From an uncultured bacterium (GTDB lineage: Bacteria; Planctomycetota; Uabimicrobiia; Uabimicrobiales; JABWCH01): DNA of 27,122 nucleotides. The stretch's first letter is position 1. Each line of letters opens with the position of its first letter. The stretch spans positions 1 to 27,122 of the forward strand of contig CALKWO010000336.1 in assembly GCA_938003875.1 (NCBI GenBank), read 5' to 3'. The notes beneath the pieces were generated by a model. It had not been told where the DNA came from and ran no database searches. It was given only the letters and a program-made list of their open reading frames with translations. The position numbers and the translations under genes are program-made. Positions 21,509 to 27,122 of the stretch are shown one piece after another.

Positions 21509-24500
21509 GTCCCAAGATCACCGAGTCTGCTATAGAATCCCTCGCCATTGGGCTTTTGGAGAAACTGGGCTATACGTATCTCTATGGCACGGATATTGCA
21601 CCTGATGGGGTATCTCCTGAACGCTCCTCATTTGAGGAGGTCGTGCTTGCGAGTAGGCTCAGTGCAGCAATAGATCACATCAATCCAAGTGTCCCTCTTG
21701 ATGCCAGAGAGGATGCGGTAAAGCAGGTACTTAGATTGAACTCTACAGAGCTGGTTGTGAACAATGAGGTCTTTCATCGAATGCTAACCGAAGGTGTCCA
21801 TGTGAGCTACAAGAAGAATGGTGAGATAAGGGGCGATCTGGTTTGGCTTATAGATGATAGGAATCTGGACAACAACGACTTTCTGGTCGTGAACCAGTTT
21901 ACTGTAGTCGAGAACAATCTTCATAAGAGGATGGATATTGTTCTCTTCATAAATGGACTGCCTTTGGTCATCCTGGAGCTGAAGAATCCAGCCCAGGAAA
22001 ACGCCACAGTACACTCTGCCTTTCATCAGATACAGACCTACAAGGCCATGATCCCTAGATTGTTCTCCTATAATGGCTTTATCGTCCTTTCCGATGGGCT
22101 GGAAGCTAGGGCTGGAACGATCTCTTCGGATTTTAGCAGGTTTATGGTATGGAAGACTGTAGATGCTCTGCCACAGTTGGAAACTTTGGTTCATGGTATG
22201 CTGACGAAAAGCACTATCCTGGACATTCTCCAGCATTTCATTCTGTTTGAAAAGGCCAAGAGAGAAGACAAAGGAATCATCACCATTGAGACGGTTAAGA
22301 AGCTGGCAGCCTACCATCAATACTATGCTGTAAATCGTGCTGTAGAATCCACTATGAGAGCAGCAGGATATGGTGGACTTGTCATGGAAGAACCAGAACA
22401 GTACGGCCTTAGCTCTACATTCACCCAACCTCCTGGGGATAGGAAAGGCGGGGTGGTATGGCATACGCAAGGTTCGGGCAAGTCGCTTTCTATGGTCTTC
22501 TATGTGGGCAAGATCGTTCTGGCTATGGACAATCCTACTATTGTCATGATTACGGACAGGAATGACCTGGACGACCAGTTGTTCGATACTTTCGCCTCTG
22601 CCAAACAGCTTCTCAGGCAAGAACCCATCCAGGCAGAAAATCGGGAGCATCTGAAGGAATTGCTCAAGGTGGGTTCTGGGGGGATCGTCTTTACGACCAT
22701 ACAGAAGTTTCTGCCTGAAGATGGCAATGTCTATGAACGTCTTTCTGAAAGGAAGAACATCATCGTGATAGCGGATGAAGCTCATAGAACGCAGTATGGA
22801 CTGAAGGCCAAGACCAAAGAGGTCAAAGATGAAAAGGGTAATCTCATCGGAGAGAAAACCATCTACGGCTTTGCCAAATACATGAGGGACGCTCTTCCTA
22901 ACGCCACATATCTGGGCTTCACAGGAACTCCCATCGAGAGCGATGATGTGAACACCAGGACGGTTTTTGGCAACTATGTTGACATATACGATATTTCCAA
23001 AGCAGTGGAAGATGGGGCTACGGTCAGAATATACTATGAGAGTCGCTTGGCTAGAATAGAACTGGATGAGGAAGGCCGTAAGCTTGTCCAAGAGATGGAT
23101 GACGAGCTGGAACAGGAAGAGGAGTCCGAGAAAGAGAAGGCCAAGAGTAAGTGGACTAGGCTGGAAGCTCTGATCGGAAGTGAGAAGAGAATCCAGCAGG
23201 TAGCCCAGGATATAGTTACTCATTTTGAGCAAAGGCAGGAGGTCTTCTCTGGCAAGGGAATGATCGTAACCATGTCCCGCAGGATCGCTGCCGATCTCTA
23301 TGGGGAAATCATCAGGATACGCCCAGAATGGCATTCTGATGATCTCAGGAAGGGAAAGATCAAAGTAGTAATGACTTCGGCTTCTTCTGATGGGGTAAAG
23401 ATTTCCAAGCACCATACGACCAAAGAACAGCGCAGGGTCTTGAACGAAAGGATGAAGAATCCAGAAGACGAGCTACAATTGGTAATCGTGAGGGATATGT
23501 GGCTCACAGGTTTCGATGTTCCCTGGCTGCATACGATGTATCTGGACAAGCCTATGAGAGGCCATAACCTGATGCAGGCCATTGCACGAGTGAACAGGGT
23601 CTACAAAGACAAACCAGGTGGTTTGGTCGTGGACTATCTTGGCATTGCAGCAGACCTCAAGAAAGCCCTTTCTTTCTATACGGATAATGGGGGCAAAGGT
23701 GATCCTGCCATTGCCCAGGAAAAGGCAGTACAGATTATGTTGGAGAAGTTGGAGGTTGTTTCCCAGATGTTTTATGGGTTTGCTTATGAGGAATACTTTG
23801 CAGCTAATACGAGCAGGAAACTATCCCTTATCCTCGAAGCAGAGGAACATATTCTTGCTCTGGAGAGGGGTAAGAAAAGATTCCTGGATGAAGTGACGGC
23901 TCTGTCCCAGGCATTCTCTATTGCCATTCCACATGAGCAGGCACTTGATGTCAGGGATGAAGTGGCGTTCTTTCAGGCAGTGAAGGCCAGGCTGGCAAAA
24001 TTCGCTAAAGGTGATTCCGACAATGGCAACGAGGATATGGAAACGGTCATACGGCAGGTCATAGATAAGGCATTGGTTACAGAGCAGGTCATAGATGTCT
24101 TTGATGCTGCTGGTATCAAGAAGCCCGATATATCCATTCTTTCTGAGGATTTTCTCTTGGAAGTCCAAGAGATGAAGCATAAGAACCTGGCGATGGAAGT
24201 CCTCAAGAAACTCCTGAAAGACGAGGTAAAGGCCAGGATCAAGAAGAATCTTGTACAGGGCAAGTCCCTTATGGAGATGCTGGAGAATGCAATCCAGAAA
24301 TACCATGCCAGGATACTCACAGCAGCCCAGGTCATAGAGGAACTCATCCAGCTTGGTAAAGAGATCAAGACGATGGACAAAGAACCAAAGGAGATGGGCT
24401 TATCTGATTTCGAATATGCTTTCTATACGGCCATCGCCAATAATGATAGTGCTATGCAAGTGATGCAAAAAGAGAAGCTAAGAGAGCTGGCGGTCGTTCT

Positions 24501-24690
24501 CTTCAATAAGGTCAGAGAAAACGCCTCCATAGACTGGACAATCAAAGAGAGCGTCAAGGCAAGGCTGAAGGTGATAGTCAAAAGGATACTCCGCCAATAT
24601 GGCTATCCACCAGATATGCAGATGCTGGCAACGGAGACTGTGCTAAAGCAGGCAGAATTGATCGCTGAAGAGATTACTCATAGGAGGTGA
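21505..24690 (+). CDS. hsdR: Type I restriction endonuclease subunit
   Basis: A 1061-aa motor-nuclease subunit starting with GTG that overlaps the hsdS stop (GTGA), with GAGGG upstream. The N-terminal nuclease domain has D144 (MDIVLF), the E-x-K pair E158/K160 (ILELKNP) and the downstream Q175-x3-Y179 motif. The helicase part has Walker A GSGKS at about 324-328, DEAH in IADEAHRTQYG at about 423-430, and TGFDVPW and AIARVNR motifs further on. A long helical C-terminus binds the methyltransferase core. It translocates DNA and cuts when two complexes collide. It appears intact, so the system is probably active. Confidence 0.95.
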   Translation: MSPKITESAIESLAIGLLEKLGYTYLYGTDIAPDGVSPERSSFEEVVLASRLSAAIDHINPSVPLDAREDAVKQVLRLNSTELVVNNEVFHRMLTEGVHVSYKKNGEIRGDLVWLIDDRNLDNNDFLVVNQFTVVENNLHKRMDIVLFINGLPLVILELKNPAQENATVHSAFHQIQTYKAMIPRLFSYNGFIVLSDGLEARAGTISSDFSRFMVWKTVDALPQLETLVHGMLTKSTILDILQHFILFEKAKREDKGIITIETVKKLAAYHQYYAVNRAVESTMRAAGYGGLVMEEPEQYGLSSTFTQPPGDRKGGVVWHTQGSGKSLSMVFYVGKIVLAMDNPTIVMITDRNDLDDQLFDTFASAKQLLRQEPIQAENREHLKELLKVGSGGIVFTTIQKFLPEDGNVYERLSERKNIIVIADEAHRTQYGLKAKTKEVKDEKGNLIGEKTIYGFAKYMRDALPNATYLGFTGTPIESDDVNTRTVFGNYVDIYDISKAVEDGATVRIYYESRLARIELDEEGRKLVQEMDDELEQEEESEKEKAKSKWTRLEALIGSEKRIQQVAQDIVTHFEQRQEVFSGKGMIVTMSRRIAADLYGEIIRIRPEWHSDDLRKGKIKVVMTSASSDGVKISKHHTTKEQRRVLNERMKNPEDELQLVIVRDMWLTGFDVPWLHTMYLDKPMRGHNLMQAIARVNRVYKDKPGGLVVDYLGIAADLKKALSFYTDNGGKGDPAIAQEKAVQIMLEKLEVVSQMFYGFAYEEYFAANTSRKLSLILEAEEHILALERGKKRFLDEVTALSQAFSIAIPHEQALDVRDEVAFFQAVKARLAKFAKGDSDNGNEDMETVIRQVIDKALVTEQVIDVFDAAGIKKPDISILSEDFLLEVQEMKHKNLAMEVLKKLLKDEVKARIKKNLVQGKSLMEMLENAIQKYHARILTAAQVIEELIQLGKEIKTMDKEPKEMGLSDFEYAFYTAIANNDSAMQVMQKEKLRELAVVLFNKVRENASIDWTIKESVKARLKVIVKRILRQYGYPPDMQMLATETVLKQAELIAEEITHRR

Positions 24691-24781
24691 AACATTCAAA
24701 AGCCAAGAAATGTCTTTTGATTTAAGTGAAGTTGTTTAGAGTAGGTTATATCATGGTCTTAGGTATAGGATAGTTTGAACT

Positions 24782-26584
24782 ATGAATCACCAAGAAATTT
24801 TAAATACAATCAAAGGATTAGGGGATTTACTTAAGAGTGGAATCCTTACGAAAAAAGAGTTTGAAACACAGAAAGAATTATTACTTGCCAAGCTTACCAC
24901 TTCAGATGCTATTGTAACTGAATTTCAGCATTATAATTACAATGAAGCATCTTTAATATATTTCAAGGCAAGAGATTGCTTTCAAAAGGAAATTGTAGAG
25001 ATTCTAAACGAGGCAGATAAAAAAGAAAAATTAAGTCAATATTTAGCATCCTACAATACAAGTACTCTGAATCAGGCTTTAATAAAAGGTCTGGATGATA
25101 TGACGAACTTTCTTTGTTCTAGTTTTAACCTACAGAGTAATACCGAAGAGTGTATCAAGCTAAAAAGTATTTTTCAAGAACAATTGCAGGCAGTAAAACA
25201 TGCTATTTATGAAATAGAAAATGCAAAAGAATATGTTAAGCGATTGGATATTCCTGATTCACAATGGGGAGGAGTTGTAAAAGGTGCTTTAAATGCTAAT
25301 ATAAATCCTAAATATTTGTTCAGTTCTGGGCTAGGCGCAACATTAGGGAGCTTTGTTTTGCCAGGAATTGGCACTGTATTAGGTGCTATGGCTGGAGGTT
25401 ATTTTGCTGGAAAACAAGATGACGATCAAGATAAACAAGCCTTGGATAATCTTACTAATCATATTAACCATTTTTGGAATTTGATTTGGCAAGTTTTTCC
25501 GAATCTATTAACCTCGTTCCTTAGTCTTTTTCACAGATATATTACTTTTGAAGTTCCCCCAGAACAGATATATCAGAATTTTGAACAAGTAAGCATTCTT
25601 CAAACAAAACTAGCAAACTTTTTTCAACAAGAAAATCCAACCCAATTTGAAGAGATGTTGCCTATAGCAGAAGAAGCTTCTATTCTAATACCTTTTGATG
25701 CTCATATCCATTTTTGGTATTCTATTATTTTGCGCAATTTAGGAAAGTTTCAAGATGCAAAAGAACAATCTGAAATAGCCACCAATTTAGACCCTTCTTT
25801 TTCTTTTTATTGGACAGAATACACATGTTGTTTGCTACAAAATAATGAGATTCCTCTAGCATTAGAAACTACATATTCTATATTAAAACAATTTCCAGAA
25901 GAAATAGGTGTGCATCAAATAGCATATGATGTTTTCAATGCTGCTGGCTATAAAGATGAAGCAGCAAAAGAAACGGACTATCTTTTAAAAAATAATAATC
26001 CTGCTGATCCTGACTTGTTATATTATCTTTTTAATTACTATGCTGGAAGAGGCGATATAAGTAAAGCCATAGAATATCTTGAAGAAATACATAATATGCT
26101 GTGCTTCTCTTCGGAAAATTTGATAAATATTTATAATGATTCTACTTACGATTATATTGTAAAAGATTCTAGGACAAGACATATTTTTCCTAAGCAATTT
26201 TCTGATATTTTTTGCTATTTAGATATACACAGATTTGTTGACAGCCTATATCAGTACAAAGACATTCCCCACGAAAAGAAAAGAAATGCACGGGAAAGTT
26301 TTCTCTACCTGGTACAGAATGAAAAGATTTTGTTTTATCAAGATACTACTACTTGGGGGAGTGGCAAAGATGGTTTTGCTTTAACTGACAAAAGTATCGT
26401 TTGGAAATGTCTTTGGGAAGAACCTATCTGTATTTCATATAAAAAAATCAAAACTATCTCAATAAATGAATCTTATCTTTATTTTTATGAAGATTTTCCA
26501 ATAGCAAGCTATTCTTTTTCCAGTGCAGAATTGGCACAACATGTTTATCAATTTATTACAGTAGCTAAAGCATTTTTACTGTAA
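24782..26584 (+). CDS. SHOCT-like/glycine-zipper/TPR/PH-like multidomain protein
   Basis: A 600-aa protein. Residues 5-37 resemble a SHOCT motif (LGDLLKSGILTKKEFETQK). Residues 178-210 form a glycine-zipper-like hydrophobic hairpin (LGATLGSFVLPGIGTVLGAM), likely membrane-inserting. Residues 285-445 contain TPR-like helical repeats (AHIHFWYSIILRNLGKFQDA and later GRGDISKAIEYLEEI). The last 90 residues, with GFALTDKSIVWKCLW and SYKKIKTISI, resemble a bacterial PH-like domain. The domain order suggests a membrane-associated scaffold that responds to protein or lipid contacts. The start lacks a strong ribosome binding site. It is A/T-rich compared with hsdR, from which it is separated by 91 bp. 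Function is unknown, and a link to the type I operon or to the zinc-ribbon gene after it is only positional. Confidence 0.65.
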   Translation: MNHQEILNTIKGLGDLLKSGILTKKEFETQKELLLAKLTTSDAIVTEFQHYNYNEASLIYFKARDCFQKEIVEILNEADKKEKLSQYLASYNTSTLNQALIKGLDDMTNFLCSSFNLQSNTEECIKLKSIFQEQLQAVKHAIYEIENAKEYVKRLDIPDSQWGGVVKGALNANINPKYLFSSGLGATLGSFVLPGIGTVLGAMAGGYFAGKQDDDQDKQALDNLTNHINHFWNLIWQVFPNLLTSFLSLFHRYITFEVPPEQIYQNFEQVSILQTKLANFFQQENPTQFEEMLPIAEEASILIPFDAHIHFWYSIILRNLGKFQDAKEQSEIATNLDPSFSFYWTEYTCCLLQNNEIPLALETTYSILKQFPEEIGVHQIAYDVFNAAGYKDEAAKETDYLLKNNNPADPDLLYYLFNYYAGRGDISKAIEYLEEIHNMLCFSSENLINIYNDSTYDYIVKDSRTRHIFPKQFSDIFCYLDIHRFVDSLYQYKDIPHEKKRNARESFLYLVQNEKILFYQDTTTWGSGKDGFALTDKSIVWKCLWEEPICISYKKIKTISINESYLYFYEDFPIASYSFSSAELAQHVYQFITVAKAFLL

Positions 26585-26715
26585 TATTTAATTAAAGGAA
26601 GGTAGGAGAGTAGACTCTATTCTGATGTAGGAAGTACCTGTTTGAGTATAGGCTATCGAAGGGAAGATTATATAGTATATATTAAATTATCTGTTCTGTT
26701 TTAAGGCTTTTTAAT

Positions 26716-27122
26716 ATGATAAAAATTTTATGCCCTTTCTGTTCAGAAATTGTTGATACAGAGTCCCCTTATAGAAATGTTTTATGCGCTTCTTGCAATA
26801 GATTTATTATATTTCAGCCTCAGCAAAAGATAACCATCTTGTGTCAATGCAGTCAACGTATCTCAATGTCTAATAAGCATCATGGGCAGCTTTTTTATTG
26901 TCCTGCATGTGGACATGAAATAGCTATTCCAAAGTTTACTATAACATCAAATACAAATAATGTAGAACAGCTACAGATACAGGAGGAGATAAAAACAGGT
27001 GATCTTAACTCAGAAATACAGGATGAGATAAAACAAGCAGTTGTAGCTCCAGAAGTAGTAATTAAAAGTGATCTTAACTCAGAAATACAGGATGAGATAA
27101 AACAAGCAGTTGTAGCTCCAGA
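26716..27122 (+). CDS. Zinc-ribbon protein with tandem 23-aa repeats (partial, runs off window)
   Basis: The frame is open from ATG 26716 to the window edge (135 complete codons visible). The first 75 residues hold four cysteine pairs: CPFC at 6-9, CASC at 24-27, CQC at 43-45 and CPAC at 62-65. They could form two zinc ribbons. Then comes a repeat region with the 23-residue unit beginning DLNSEIQDEIKQAVVAP, present twice at least and identical at the DNA level, preceded by a partial unit (IQEEIK). No strong Shine-Dalgarno site is present. The protein is like a zinc sensor head with an acidic, helical, expandable tail. The C-terminal end is outside the window. Confidence 0.7.
   Translation, partial: MIKILCPFCSEIVDTESPYRNVLCASCNRFIIFQPQQKITILCQCSQRISMSNKHHGQLFYCPACGHEIAIPKFTITSNTNNVEQLQIQEEIKTGDLNSEIQDEIKQAVVAPEVVIKSDLNSEIQDEIKQAVVAP
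27001..27122 (+). repeat. Exact 69-bp tandem repeat at the window edge
   Basis: The segment starting GATCTTAACTCAG at 27001 recurs at 27070, a period of 69 bp (23 codons), with no difference over the 53 bases visible in the second copy. The in-frame period means copy number can change without breaking the gene. Confidence 0.85.

Noticed and set aside
21784..23415. A 543-codon minus-strand open frame inside hsdR
   Set aside because: It lies wholly antisense to conserved nuclease and helicase motifs of HsdR, has no recognisable domain and no good ribosome binding site.
1..27122. tRNA, rRNA or toxin-antitoxin genes
   Set aside because: No cloverleaf-like or rRNA-like sequence was noticed by reading, and none of the small gene pairs shows a recognised toxin or antitoxin motif. 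A covariance-model search could still find something missed by eye.

Overview
This window looks like a segment of a low-G+C bacterial accessory replicon (a plasmid or phage-plasmid) or an integrated relative. It holds two separate replication modules, direct and inverted repeat arrays of the kind found at origins, site-specific recombination genes, and several candidate defence modules. It contains no ribosomal, tRNA or central-metabolism genes. Shine-Dalgarno sites (AGGAG-like) and TTGACA/TATAAT-like promoters are strong and conventional. The host phylum cannot be fixed from the sequence alone. MORN-repeat and DUF1566 (Lcl_C) proteins would fit a spirochaete or a similar diderm, but this is weak evidence. 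Base composition by eye is mosaic: the Mrr-like gene, the 1033-aa replication gene and the hsdM/hsdR genes are clearly richer in G+C than the genes around them.

Left to right: (1) 1-4,000, mostly minus strand: a small zinc-ribbon protein, a symmetric cluster of ten GC(G/T)ACA sites (310-495), a primase/helicase of about 972 aa, and two small upstream genes, one an excisionase-like helix-turn-helix protein. (2) 4,000-9,100, plus strand: a cysteine-rich protein of unknown function whose promoter and start codon are tandemly duplicated; a tight three-gene operon (TIR-DUF1566 protein, small membrane protein, Mrr-like endonuclease) that ends in a terminator; then a separately promoted pair (Era/YfjP-like GTPase plus helix-turn-helix protein). 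(3) 9,100-13,100: decayed sequence, a serine recombinase with an AlbA_2/Schlafen-type regulator, the broken 5' end of a second recombinase behind a palindromic double promoter, and a membrane-anchored MORN-repeat protein whose last two repeats have been put out of frame. (4) 13,100-17,400: a coiled-coil protein flanked by GTTGTTTAAC repeats, then a leader region (promoter, stem-loop, possible antisense promoter, coupled leader peptide) in front of a CHC2 zinc-finger/P-loop replication protein. (5) 17,400-24,700: hairpins, a second GC(G/T)ACA cluster (17636-17800) with nearly the same site spacing as the first, a nucleoside-deoxyribosyltransferase/TIR-like protein, and a complete type I restriction-modification operon (hsdM-hsdS-hsdR). 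(6) 24,700-27,122: a SHOCT-like/glycine-zipper/TPR/PH-like protein and the start of a zinc-ribbon protein with exact 69-bp tandem repeats that runs off the window.

The two primase-type genes and the repeat arrays probably replicate and maintain the element. The TIR-Mrr operon, the GTPase pair, the TIR-like gene ahead of hsdM and the type I system form a defence-rich cargo. The strongest unexplained signal is the pair of matching GC(G/T)ACA arrays, about 17.3 kb apart in the same orientation. The best candidates for new protein systems are the TIR-DUF1566/membrane protein/Mrr operon and the TIR-like/YbjQ-like gene ahead of the type I operon.
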